NCBI RefSeq assembly: GCF_023920705.1
Contig: NZ_CP094657.1
Location: forward strand, 3,100,001 to 3,164,000
Length of the DNA stretch: 64,000 nucleotides
Direction: 5' to 3'
Origin: Acinetobacter sp. XS-4
GTDB lineage: Bacteria; Pseudomonadota; Gammaproteobacteria; Pseudomonadales; Moraxellaceae
Under the pieces are notes generated by a model. That model was not told the origin of the DNA and did not search any database. It saw only the letters and a list, made by a program, of their open reading frames with translations. Shown here one piece after another: positions 45,788 to 54,589 of this stretch. Each line of letters opens with the position of its first letter. Within the stretch, counting starts at the first letter, position 1. A program made the translations under genes and the position numbers.

Positions 45788-46984
45788 TTAGAAAGTAAAC
45801 CCAATATTAAAGTTTAAACGATATAGCCATTTATCACTGTTTGGCGAAGTTGCAGAGGTATAACCCGTTGAGTTGGTCGAACCACCAATAATGTTGGAGT
45901 TTTTACCCCACGTATAGTCTGCCCAAACCATAAATGGTGAAGCAATAAACATCATACCTGTAGTGTTCATTTGCGAATCTGACCAATCATCACGTTTTTT
46001 ATCAAGGTAACTATAGTCATTGTAAAACTTAATGGCTTTTAGCTTACCCATACTAGTAACAGGCAAAGTATAAGCAAGGTTTAAACTCGCAATCGTTCCT
46101 TCTGAAGCAATGAAATAAGCAGGTGTAAAGCCATTATTGCCCATTAAAGTCATATCGTTACTTACACCGTCCGGATTTTTAGCATCGTATTGATAGTGAA
46201 TGACCGAGCTTTGTAAATTAAAGCGTTTGTAGTTGTTTTCAGTGTGCAAACCGACTGCATAATATTTACCATCTTTATCGGTAACTTTGTTATGTAGCTG
46301 CGCGATTGCACCCGATACACCAAACTCTTGCTTACCAAAATCAGTTTCTAACTTGCGCACAATACGGGTATTCACCTGATTGCGTTTTTCATTTTGATAG
46401 GCTTTTTGAGATGGAAATGCGTTTTCTTCCAAGTCATCATAAGTTGCACTTTCAGGTGAATAACGCAAGTTAGTCTCTAACATTTTCGGGTAATAGCCGA
46501 GTTTTACATCCCAATCTTTGTCATGATAATTCCAGTTAAGTCCTGGAGCAATATTGTTGCCATAACCTAAAAAGAATGGAATATGGTAAGTCCAGCCATT
46601 TTGCGGATAGGGATAAATCGTAAATGGTTTATAAACCAGACCTGCTTCAATGCTGTTATTGGCATCTAAGTTATAGCCCACGTATGCTTTTTCAATGGAC
46701 GTTTTTTGTTGATCTTGAAATAGATAGCTGGCGTTGATGTAAGCATCATCAAACTTACCTTTGAGATCAACCCTGAAAATATCAAAATAGAGCTTACCAA
46801 AACCACGGTTTGGCCCTTCCCAATCTTCGTAACGTTGATTTAAGCGAACCACCCCACCTAACTTTAATGAGTCAGTTCCATCATCACTTTTCCATTCAAG
46901 CAATGAATCTTTTGCAAAAGCATTGACGCTTACCCCCAGCGTAAGCTGCGCAATGAATGCCATGATCAATGAAGTCTTTTTCAT
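45788..46984 (-). CDS. Outer-membrane porin, 398 aa
   Basis: A 398-residue beta-barrel protein. A signal peptide covers about 1-24 (AFIAQLTLGVSVNAFA). The mature chain starts with a Trp/Gly/Asp-rich strand pattern (LEWKSDDGTDSLKLGGVVRLN) and ends with Phe (FNIGFTF), as porins do. The layout resembles OprP/OprO-like phosphate-selective porins in broad outline, but the substrate cannot be inferred from that. A terminator at 47083-47132 separates it from the ThDP-enzyme gene upstream, so it has its own promoter. Its position next to the aromatic operon suggests it admits the substrate. Confidence 0.8.
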   Translation of the reverse strand: MKKTSLIMAFIAQLTLGVSVNAFAKDSLLEWKSDDGTDSLKLGGVVRLNQRYEDWEGPNRGFGKLYFDIFRVDLKGKFDDAYINASYLFQDQQKTSIEKAYVGYNLDANNSIEAGLVYKPFTIYPYPQNGWTYHIPFFLGYGNNIAPGLNWNYHDKDWDVKLGYYPKMLETNLRYSPESATYDDLEENAFPSQKAYQNEKRNQVNTRIVRKLETDFGKQEFGVSGAIAQLHNKVTDKDGKYYAVGLHTENNYKRFNLQSSVIHYQYDAKNPDGVSNDMTLMGNNGFTPAYFIASEGTIASLNLAYTLPVTSMGKLKAIKFYNDYSYLDKKRDDWSDSQMNTTGMMFIASPFMVWADYTWGKNSNIIGGSTNSTGYTSATSPNSDKWLYRLNFNIGFTF

Positions 46985-47082
46985 CTCTACATCCTTGATT
47001 GAGTTCCAGCGTCCTGCTGGAACTTTATTTGTTTTACCTGTAAAACTTAGTTTTTATTGTTTTTTAGACAAAAAAATTTATC

Positions 47083-47132
47083 TAAAAAAAGGATGGTTTA
47101 GCAGCTCCCATCGCATATGTACTAAACCATCC
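47083..47132 (-). terminator. Terminator of the 13-gene Rieske operon
   Basis: GGATGGTTTAG (47091-47101) and CTAAACCATCC (47122-47132) form 11 perfect pairs around a 20-base loop. On the minus strand a U run follows immediately. The stem starts eight bases beyond the ThDP-enzyme stop codon. Confidence 0.78.
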
Positions 47133-47139
47133 AAACTGG

Positions 47140-48780
47140 TTAATACAGTTTCTTTTGCGGTGGACCCGCAAAATTTAATGGTCCAATCGAGTTCATATCG
47201 AGCTCAATCACGGTTGGCCCTTCAAAAGCAACAGCCTCTTGAATAACCGTTTTAAATTCATCTGCACTACCGACTTTCCAGCTCTTCACACCCATTGATT
47301 CACCAAGAAGTTTGTAGTCTGGTGTATGCAATTCATTGAAATACTGGCGACCACCAAAGTAGTTATTTTGAATGCCACGCATTACACCATAGCCACCGTC
47401 ATTCATAATCATCAAAACCATGTTGGTGTTTTCTTGCACCATGGTTGCAATCTCACCAATGCCAAGCATTAAGCCGCCATCGCCGACTAAACCAATCACT
47501 TTTTTGTCAGGGTTGGCTACCGAAGCACCGATTGCAGTTGCAAGACCTAAACCAATTGCACCCGCAAGTGAGTGAATGTTTTGGTTTGGTGCTTGTACAG
47601 GGAATAAACGGCTGCCCCATGTGCTACCCGACATGGTAATGTCTCGTACAAAAATGCCATCTTGCGGTAAAGCTGCACGTAAGTGATCACAAATTAAAGC
47701 ATATTGGTCGATTTGCTTACGCAGTGCATCAATTGCAGCCTGTTTAGCAGCCACTACAGCAGCATCGTAATCGGCATCGATTTTTGAGGTTCCTTGAAGC
47801 TGTTCTAACACACGTGTTAAGACATCTTTGGCATCGCCACAAATGAAGTTTCGGATTTTGTAATTACGTTGCTGAGCCACTGGGTTTGCATCTACCTGAA
47901 TAATATTTTCAGGGAACTCAACCGAATAGGTTTTAGTTTCATTACTACGTAAACGTGAACCCACAACAACCATTAAGTCAGCATCTTTTAATAACTGCTC
48001 CACACCTGCTGAGTTATGGAAAGCACCTAAGCTACGTGGATGATCATCTGCCAACACACCGCGGCCATGCGTAGACGACACCACCGGAATACCTAAATCT
48101 GCAATTGCTTTAACTTCAGCAACACTGTTTAAAGTTCCACCACCAATCCAGAAAATCGGGCGCTTTGCTTTTTTGATTTCACTGACAAGAAGATCAATTT
48201 CAACTTGCTCTGCCTGTGGCAACTCAAGTGCTTTCACTGGCCCAAGATTAAGTGGCAAATCGATTTCTGCTGCTTGTACATCAATGGGTAACTCAACACT
48301 TACCGGTCCCATTGGAACTGTAGTTGCTACTCGAATTGCTTCACGAATCACGCCAACAGCATTGTCTGGACTAGTAATTCGGAATGCCGCTTTGCTTGAT
48401 GCACGTAAAAACGTAAGTTGGTCTTTAGTTTCATGAATGAAGCTTGCATCACGGTCGAGATATTCACGCTCAACTTGACCCGTTAAATGCAATACAGGGC
48501 TACCCGCGTTCATTGCTTCAATGAGTGAACCCACCGCATTACCTGCACCAGCACCCGTACTGGTTAACGCTACACCTAGGCCTTTAAAGCGTGAGTGTGC
48601 ATCTGCCATGGTGACTGCGCCAGCCTCACCGCGTGCTGCGACAAAACGCATTTTTTCACGGCGCCCTACTGCATCGGCAATAGGTAAATTGTGGATGGAA
48701 ATAACACCATAAATACTATCAACTTGGTGCGCTTCTAAAACTCTTGCGATTGCTTCGCCTACATTTACACGTTCAGTCAT
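47140..48780 (-). CDS. ThDP-dependent enzyme, acetolactate-synthase/benzoylformate-decarboxylase-like
   Basis: A 546-residue enzyme with the three domains of the pyruvate-oxidase/acetolactate-synthase superfamily. The catalytic Glu of the ThDP activation site is in AARGEAGAVTMA near residue 52. The central domain (about 190-320) binds no obvious FAD motif. The C-terminal ThDP motif is GDGGLMLGIGEIATM ending in MNDGG. It is not the metabolic acetolactate synthase: no small subunit is adjacent and it sits last in a catabolic operon. A decarboxylase or carboligase acting on a 2-oxo acid from ring cleavage is a reasonable guess. AGGA seven bases before the ATG fixes the start. Confidence 0.83.
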   Translation of the reverse strand: MTERVNVGEAIARVLEAHQVDSIYGVISIHNLPIADAVGRREKMRFVAARGEAGAVTMADAHSRFKGLGVALTSTGAGAGNAVGSLIEAMNAGSPVLHLTGQVEREYLDRDASFIHETKDQLTFLRASSKAAFRITSPDNAVGVIREAIRVATTVPMGPVSVELPIDVQAAEIDLPLNLGPVKALELPQAEQVEIDLLVSEIKKAKRPIFWIGGGTLNSVAEVKAIADLGIPVVSSTHGRGVLADDHPRSLGAFHNSAGVEQLLKDADLMVVVGSRLRSNETKTYSVEFPENIIQVDANPVAQQRNYKIRNFICGDAKDVLTRVLEQLQGTSKIDADYDAAVVAAKQAAIDALRKQIDQYALICDHLRAALPQDGIFVRDITMSGSTWGSRLFPVQAPNQNIHSLAGAIGLGLATAIGASVANPDKKVIGLVGDGGLMLGIGEIATMVQENTNMVLMIMNDGGYGVMRGIQNNYFGGRQYFNELHTPDYKLLGESMGVKSWKVGSADEFKTVIQEAVAFEGPTVIELDMNSIGPLNFAGPPQKKLY

Positions 48781-48820
48781 GTCTGTTCCTCAAAATTTGT
48801 TTTTTCAGTCCTTGAATTTA

Positions 48821-50287
48821 TTAATCGCACCAAGGGTTAGGCTGTTCATTCAGCCCCATATAAATACTCTTTTGTTGCATGTACGATAAAATGCCCAAAC
48901 GGCCTTTTTCGCGCCCGATACCACTGTCTTTAAAGCCACCAAACGGCGCACTAATCGAGAATTTTTTGTAGGTATTAATCCACACCGTTCCCACTTCTAA
49001 GGCACGTGCGATGCGCCAAGCTTTGCGATAGCTTTCAGTCCAGATGCCTGCGGCAAGGCCAAAACAACTGTCATTGGCTTGGGCAATTAAATCTTGCTCG
49101 TTGTCATATTTCATAACGACTAAAACAGGGCCAAAAATTTCTTCCTGACAAGTTTGAGCACTGTTATTTAAACCCGTGATAATGGTTGGTAAGTAATAAC
49201 TTCCTTTGGCATAGTCACCAGTCGTAAGCGCTTCACCACCAATCAGAATCTGACCACCTTCGCTTTTGGCAAGCTGCACATAGCGGTCAACTGACTGCAA
49301 ATGTTTGTCATTTACAAGTGGCCCTAAATGCACACCAACCTGTTCCGGATGGCCCACGCGTAAGCCTTTGGTAATTTCTACCAGACGCGTTAAAAACTGA
49401 TCGTAAAGACTGCTATGAATAAACAAGCGAGAACCTGCAATACACGCTTGGCCTGCCGAGCTAAAAATTCCGTACGCCACACCTTTCGCAGCCAGTTCGA
49501 CATCTGCATCAGGTAAAACGATGGTTGGTGACTTTCCACCCAACTCAAGTGAAGTGGTAATCAATTTATCTGCGGCAATATGTGCCAAATGACGACCCGT
49601 GCTTGTTCCACCCGTAAAAGAAATTTTACGAACCAATGGATGTTGAGCAATTGCGTCACCAATCACAGAACCACGACCAACCAACACACTGAGTAAACCT
49701 TTTGGTAAGCCTGCTTCTTCAAAAATTTTGGCAAGCTCTAAGGCAATCAGTGAAGTTGCTTCTGCTGGTTTTAACACCACTGCATTTCCCGCTGCCAAAG
49801 CTGGAGCAAGCTTTTGAACTTCACTCGCAATTGGAGAGTTCCAAGGGGTAATGGCTGCCACAACGCCCACAGGTTCATGCACGCTCATGGTCATAAAGTC
49901 TGGAGCACGTTGAGTAGTGAGCTCATCGTTCAACGTTTCACATGCTGCTGCAACATAACGTGCAGTCGCCGCAGCGCTCATCACCAAACCACGAGTTTCG
50001 GTTAAAGGCTTACCATTATCACGTGTTTGTAATTTCGCTAATTCGTCTACACGCGCTTCAATAATGTCTGCAACTTTGTAGAGAATACGCGCACGCTCAT
50101 GCGGCAAGCTGTTTCTCCAGCTTGGTTGACGCCAAGCCTGATCTGCTTTTTCAATTGCTTCATTTACATCATCAAGCGTTGCTGTTGAAAGCTCTGCATT
50201 AACCGACTGATCTGCCGGAAACAGGCTTTGAATGACTGCACCACGGCCTAATCGCCATTCACCTGCAATATAAATTTCCTTCGCCAT
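48821..50287 (-). CDS. NAD(P)-dependent aldehyde dehydrogenase
   Basis: A 488-residue aldehyde dehydrogenase. The general-base Glu is in LELGGKSPT near 255 and the nucleophile Cys in SSAGQACIAGSRLF near 288. The cofactor motif is FTGGTSTGRH near 232. The conserved TPWNSP is near 148. The last motif before the C-terminus is SAPFGGFKDSGIGRE. The ATG at 50287 has AAGGA seven bases upstream, better than the start two codons earlier. In the operon it would oxidise an aldehyde (possibly a semialdehyde) to the acid. Confidence 0.92.
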   Translation of the reverse strand: MAKEIYIAGEWRLGRGAVIQSLFPADQSVNAELSTATLDDVNEAIEKADQAWRQPSWRNSLPHERARILYKVADIIEARVDELAKLQTRDNGKPLTETRGLVMSAAATARYVAAACETLNDELTTQRAPDFMTMSVHEPVGVVAAITPWNSPIASEVQKLAPALAAGNAVVLKPAEATSLIALELAKIFEEAGLPKGLLSVLVGRGSVIGDAIAQHPLVRKISFTGGTSTGRHLAHIAADKLITTSLELGGKSPTIVLPDADVELAAKGVAYGIFSSAGQACIAGSRLFIHSSLYDQFLTRLVEITKGLRVGHPEQVGVHLGPLVNDKHLQSVDRYVQLAKSEGGQILIGGEALTTGDYAKGSYYLPTIITGLNNSAQTCQEEIFGPVLVVMKYDNEQDLIAQANDSCFGLAAGIWTESYRKAWRIARALEVGTVWINTYKKFSISAPFGGFKDSGIGREKGRLGILSYMQQKSIYMGLNEQPNPWCD

Positions 50288-50300
50288 GATCAAATCCTTC

Positions 50301-51092
50301 TTAAATCTGTATTGCTTCTACACTGTTGCGACAAGCACGAATCACGCTAAGCGCAGCCAAAGTTGATGTTTTCGGGTTACTTGGCAACGGCACGCCCACC
50401 AGTTCAATGGTCATTTGCCCAAAGCCACCTTCTACCACAATGGTGTGTTTGTTTTTGTTGATGGCTGGATCAACAGTTAACTCAACCATGGTTTCATCCA
50501 TTCCAAGCCCTGCAAGTGCAATCGTTGCTGCAACGTTGGCATTGGCTGGAAATTTGGTCGCAGCTTCACGCGCAGTTCCTGTGAAAAAGACTGTAGCTTC
50601 AGCAACATGGTCTAAATCGACCAATTGCTCTGCATAACTGCCCTTCCAGCTTTTTGGGCTTTTACAGCCCTTGTAAGTGACTTTTTGCAAACCACCTTCT
50701 TTAGCCGCAGAAATACCGTCAATGCCTGCGATAGCCCCTGCAAGTAAATGCAGATGGGCATCATTTTTTTCGGCAGTTTGTTTAAGCTGAATTAAAAATT
50801 CGCTATCAGCCAAAGTACCCACCGAAATCAGACCAATGGTCCAGCCTTTCGCTAAAACTTTTTGAGCATGTTCTTTCACTGCTGCTTGACCTGCCACTTC
50901 AATGACATAGTCTGGCGTACCATCACATTGCTCAATATCTGAAATCACTTGAATGTCAGAAGACACTTGCGATTGAACTTTTTCAATGCTGCGAGATGGC
51001 ACTACAATCCATTTGAGTTGCAGATCTTGAGGCAAATGGGCATACACTTCTGCTGCCATTGCGCCAAAACCAATCATCATCAACTTTTTCAT
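50301..51092 (-). CDS. Aspartate-dehydrogenase-like oxidoreductase
   Basis: A 263-residue protein of the L-aspartate dehydrogenase (NadX, EC 1.4.1.21) family. It has an N-terminal NAD(P) fold (MMIGFGAMAAEV) and the C-terminal DUF108/AspDH domain, including PANANVAATIALAGLG and VEGGFGQMTIELVG. The family oxidises or reductively aminates L-aspartate; the signature His of the active site cannot be placed with certainty by eye. No nadA or nadC gene is nearby, so NAD synthesis is not the likely role. In this operon it may deaminate an amino acid or imine intermediate, which is an inference. Confidence 0.85.
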   Translation of the reverse strand: MKKLMMIGFGAMAAEVYAHLPQDLQLKWIVVPSRSIEKVQSQVSSDIQVISDIEQCDGTPDYVIEVAGQAAVKEHAQKVLAKGWTIGLISVGTLADSEFLIQLKQTAEKNDAHLHLLAGAIAGIDGISAAKEGGLQKVTYKGCKSPKSWKGSYAEQLVDLDHVAEATVFFTGTAREAATKFPANANVAATIALAGLGMDETMVELTVDPAINKNKHTIVVEGGFGQMTIELVGVPLPSNPKTSTLAALSVIRACRNSVEAIQI

Positions 51093-51107
51093 GACAGCAC
51101 CTAATAT

Positions 51108-51902
51108 TTATAAATGTTTATTAAAACCACCCGAGACATCTATTGCCGAACCTGTGGTGTAAGATGCCAATGGTGATGCCAAGAAAACTAAAGCACGTGC
51201 AGGTTCTTCTGGACGACCTAAACGCTGCATGGGAATACCGCGGTTTTTTGCGATATTGCCAGTCCATTCCTCCCAAGACAGATTCAAATCTGAACGAGTT
51301 TCATAACGACGTTTCCACTGCGCAGACTCAACCATTCCAAGTAAAATCGAGTTCACACGAACGCCATATTGAGTAAACTCATGTGCCAAAGAATGGGTTA
51401 AATTCAACAGTGCAGCGCGTGCAGATGAAGTCGCAATCATATGTGGCTCTGGCTGCAATGCTAGTAACGAGTTCACATTGGTAATTGAGGCATTTGCTGA
51501 CTGTTTTAAGTCGTCAAGAAAAGCCCGTACCGGATGTAAAACACTGAAATATTTCAGCTCAATTTCTTTCATCCAGTCTTCATCTTGCGTATTTTCAAAG
51601 TTTGAAACACGCCCTTGCCCAGCATTGTTAATGAGCATGTCCACATTGCCCAAATTGAGTTTGACGTCTTTAGCAAATTGCTGAACTTCTTCTTTTTTCA
51701 ACACATTACATGCTTTGGTAAAAATATTGGCTTGCGGAAATTTTTCTAAAATATAGTGCTTAGACGCATTTAAACGTTCTTCATCGCGACCACACCAAGC
51801 TACTTTTGCACCCTCTGCAACCAGTATTTCAACAGCAGCCAGCCCAATCCCAGATGAGCCACCGGTAACAACTGCAACTTTTTCTTCAACTTGGAAGCTC
51901 AT
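51108..51902 (-). CDS. SDR-family protein with degenerate active site
   Basis: A 264-residue SDR fold. The cofactor motif TGGSSGIGLAA and NNAGQGR are intact, and NSLLALQP holds the Ser position. The YxxxK pair is missing: the aligned stretch reads ATSSARAAL, with Thr where Tyr belongs and Arg where Lys belongs. Related SDRs with ARAAL in this place exist, so the change is a lineage trait rather than a sequencing error. It may have a different catalytic base or act as a non-catalytic partner. The C-terminus VSGGFNKHL follows the normal SDR end. Confidence 0.83.
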   Translation of the reverse strand: MSFQVEEKVAVVTGGSSGIGLAAVEILVAEGAKVAWCGRDEERLNASKHYILEKFPQANIFTKACNVLKKEEVQQFAKDVKLNLGNVDMLINNAGQGRVSNFENTQDEDWMKEIELKYFSVLHPVRAFLDDLKQSANASITNVNSLLALQPEPHMIATSSARAALLNLTHSLAHEFTQYGVRVNSILLGMVESAQWKRRYETRSDLNLSWEEWTGNIAKNRGIPMQRLGRPEEPARALVFLASPLASYTTGSAIDVSGGFNKHL

Positions 51903-51917
51903 AATCCTTAATCTCTC

Positions 51918-52742
51918 TTACGATTGTTCCTGAATCGTCAACATAATTTGGTTAAATGCTTGCGGTTGGTCGACATAACTTAAATGTCCTGCATCTTCTA
52001 TGACGAAGCGCTGTTCCAACTGCAATTCCTGAGCAAGCGCTTGTATACCTAACGCAGGAGTGATTTGATCTTGCTGCCCTGCAATCACTGTGCATGGGAC
52101 TTTTAAATGAGTTAAATAATTACGTATTTCGTCATATGCCAGTAAGTACGATGCATGTGTGAACCCCTTTAGGGTCAACTGTTGCATCACCTCTGAAACT
52201 AAAGCTAAGGCTTGTGGTTCTTGTTTATAAATCAAATGAGGCCCACGGCTTTCGGCCATTCCTTTAGCACCTAACTCTTTCAACATTTTTGGTCTTTTTT
52301 CAAAAACCTGAGTTTGTGTCTGTTCATCGTGGCGTTGGTAGCCTTGAGCTAAGTTAGCGACAACCAAGTGTTCCACTCGCTCTGGGTAAAGTGCAGCAAA
52401 TGCACTCGCCTGTAAGGCACCTAATGAGTGTCCGACCACAATTGCTTTTTCAATTTTTAAAACATCTAACAATGCTGCCAAACGCTTTGCGTAGTCGGTA
52501 GCATTGGGTTGATCAGTTAAAAGTTCATCTGATTTGCCATAGCCCGGTGCATCCCAGGCAACGACATGAAAATGATGAGACAACACTTCAAGTTGATTCA
52601 CCCATGAAGCAGAACCTGAACTAATGCCATGCAAAAGTACAAGGTACTCGCCCTGACCCGCTTCACGATAAGCTTGTTGCTGGCCTTGAACAGTGACCAT
52701 TTTCACTGGAAATTCTGCTAACTTTTCAATGAGTGTCATCAT
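51918..52742 (-). CDS. Alpha/beta hydrolase, meta-cleavage C-C hydrolase-like
   Basis: A 274-residue alpha/beta hydrolase. The oxyanion motif is LLHGISSGSASW, the nucleophile Ser in GHSLGALQ, the acid Asp in GQQDQITP, and the base His in DAGHLSYVDQP. The overall size and HG-x-x-x-G-S pattern resemble BphD/TodF-like hydrolases that split ring-fission products of extradiol dioxygenases. That fits an operon with a VOC dioxygenase. The in-frame codons before the ATG at 52742 (TTG at 52778) are read with a poorer start; the chosen ATG lies about 10 bases after AAGGA. Confidence 0.85.
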   Translation of the reverse strand: MMTLIEKLAEFPVKMVTVQGQQQAYREAGQGEYLVLLHGISSGSASWVNQLEVLSHHFHVVAWDAPGYGKSDELLTDQPNATDYAKRLAALLDVLKIEKAIVVGHSLGALQASAFAALYPERVEHLVVANLAQGYQRHDEQTQTQVFEKRPKMLKELGAKGMAESRGPHLIYKQEPQALALVSEVMQQLTLKGFTHASYLLAYDEIRNYLTHLKVPCTVIAGQQDQITPALGIQALAQELQLEQRFVIEDAGHLSYVDQPQAFNQIMLTIQEQS

Positions 52743-52778
52743 TTTCAATTCTTTCCTTTCATTCACTTCATCAAACAA

Positions 52779-53300
52779 TTAACGTTTGATTTGAGACAAT
52801 GGATGCTCTGGTGGATAGTTCGGAATGGTGGGTTTACCTGTTCCCAACATCACACACATCAAGGCATCTTCTTGACCTGGGTTAAACAGACCACGGTAAA
52901 TTCCCGGTGGAATTGAAATCAGGTCACGCTCTTTTAAACGGGTCTCAAATTTTTCACCGTTGTGCTCAATGAACAAATCAATTTCGCCGCGAAGCATAAA
53001 GAAAACTTCTTCAACATCGTGGTGAATGTGCAAAGGACCTTCACACTGTGGTGGCAAAACCATGGTTGAAAATGTGAAGTTTTCTGCTGGTACAGTGTTG
53101 CCGTCATTTACAACACCTGTTGCACCCGTACCCATGTAACGCATTTGTGCACGGCGATATTTCGGGTCGTAATCCGCTTGGAACTTCAAAGCATCAAAGT
53201 CATATTTACGTGTTTCAAAGCGAGCAATACGCGTGTTTAACCAATCTTCTAAAGAAGCATTTTCTGGTTGTGCCCACGATTCGAATTGTTGTGTAGTCAT
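52779..53300 (-). CDS. Cupin-domain protein
   Basis: A 173-residue protein with one cupin barrel. The metal-binding motif 1 is PLHIHHDVEEVFFMLRGE near 90-107, and motif 2 is near DLISIPPGIYRGLFNPG. Such His/Glu sets bind Fe or Mn and occur in dioxygenases, isomerases and decarboxylases. The N-terminal 60 residues include PENASLEDWLNTRIARFETRKYDF, which is not typical of cupin-only proteins and could be a cap or substrate-binding part. It could be an isomerase or a second dioxygenase in the pathway. Confidence 0.82.
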   Translation of the reverse strand: MTTQQFESWAQPENASLEDWLNTRIARFETRKYDFDALKFQADYDPKYRRAQMRYMGTGATGVVNDGNTVPAENFTFSTMVLPPQCEGPLHIHHDVEEVFFMLRGEIDLFIEHNGEKFETRLKERDLISIPPGIYRGLFNPGQEDALMCVMLGTGKPTIPNYPPEHPLSQIKR

Positions 53301-53323
53301 TTTTTAAACTCCTATACAGTGAA

Positions 53324-54547
53324 TTAATAACGTTTTAAGAGAGGAACCAAGAACAACGATCCAATGACAGCGACAGCAGCCAAGAAGGTAATTCCCAAAT
53401 TAAAACTATGTGTTTGCATCACGATGTAACCGATAAGAACAGGTGCAATTGCACTTGCAAAATTACCTAAACCGTTGAATATTCCACCCGCAGTCGCCCC
53501 TACATTTGAAGTCGTTACTTTTGCAAGCAGAGCAAATATAGCCGCTACTCCAAAACCCCACGCCATAGCACTTAAAGACATAGCAGCAATAATCAATAAT
53601 GGCTCGGTCATAAGAACCATCACATACATGAAAATGCCCGCGAGTAATAAGCCGCTAAATACTTGAATGGCGCGGCGACCTAACTTGTCAGATAAGAATG
53701 CACCGATGATTTCGCCAATTAACATGGCAATGAATGGAAAGCTTGAATACATCCCAAATTCTTTGAGATTGAATCCTTTGTCTTGAATAAGATAAGAAGG
53801 AACCCAGCTATTTAAGCCCCATAAATATGTCATCAAAGCAATGTTAAAGAGACAAACCAACCAGAATGCACTATTGCTTAAGAGCAATTTAGTATTGGCA
53901 ATGTGACCTTTGAAATTGGTACGTTTACTCTCACCATCAATTTCGACAGTTTTCTTAAGTTGCAAATTACGTAGGCCAAAAACAATACTGAAAATGGCGA
54001 TTAGTGTTAAACCAGCCATCACAAAAAAAGTGGTATGCCAGTCATGGTGCGCCAAGACATTTGCCGTGATTGGGAACCCGAGAAATGCACCAATTGGCGT
54101 TCCAAGTAAGAACATGGTTGAAGCACGTGCTTGCTGGCGGTCTGTATAAGTCTGCTTAACAATGGCATAGGCCAAAGCAAACAATGGACCTTCTGCCAAA
54201 CCAAGTAACACACGTAAAATCAACATGCCTGAGTAACTGGTAGTAAATCCCATGCAAAACATGAGTAAACCCCACGACGTTACGCTCCAAAACAGCATTT
54301 TCTTTGGGTTAAAAATGTCACCCAAAAAGCTTAGAAAAACTGATGAAAAACCATAAGCAAGCAAGAAACTTGTCATGAGCCATCCGAGCTTGGCCTTATC
54401 TTCAGCAATTCCCATTGCACTTTGAAAATGAGGATCTGAAAATAAAACCGCAATACTAATCTTGTCGAAAAATGCCAGTACCACACACACCATAAGGACA
54501 AAAGCAGGTACCCAATGCTTCAATCCACTTTTTTCTTCATTACTCAT
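53324..54547 (-). CDS. MFS importer of the Rieske operon
   Basis: A 407-residue carrier with 12 membrane segments, of the ACS/aromatic-acid type. The first-helix motif is LAFFDKISIAVLFSDPHF, followed by GLAEGPLFALAYAIVKQTY in the fourth helix region. The gap to the reductase gene upstream is 42 bases and to the cupin gene downstream 23. It is likely to bring in the aromatic acid or related substrate; the porin at 46-47 kb would be the outer-membrane counterpart. Confidence 0.86.
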   Translation of the reverse strand: MSNEEKSGLKHWVPAFVLMVCVVLAFFDKISIAVLFSDPHFQSAMGIAEDKAKLGWLMTSFLLAYGFSSVFLSFLGDIFNPKKMLFWSVTSWGLLMFCMGFTTSYSGMLILRVLLGLAEGPLFALAYAIVKQTYTDRQQARASTMFLLGTPIGAFLGFPITANVLAHHDWHTTFFVMAGLTLIAIFSIVFGLRNLQLKKTVEIDGESKRTNFKGHIANTKLLLSNSAFWLVCLFNIALMTYLWGLNSWVPSYLIQDKGFNLKEFGMYSSFPFIAMLIGEIIGAFLSDKLGRRAIQVFSGLLLAGIFMYVMVLMTEPLLIIAAMSLSAMAWGFGVAAIFALLAKVTTSNVGATAGGIFNGLGNFASAIAPVLIGYIVMQTHSFNLGITFLAAVAVIGSLFLVPLLKRY

Positions 54548-54589
54548 GTGTCATTCCTTCGATTTGGTAATGAGAACCAGATTTAATGT

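Noticed and set aside
47140..48780. Branched-chain acetolactate synthase (IlvB)
   Set aside because: No small-subunit gene adjoins it, and its place in a catabolic operon under an IclR regulator argues for another ThDP reaction.
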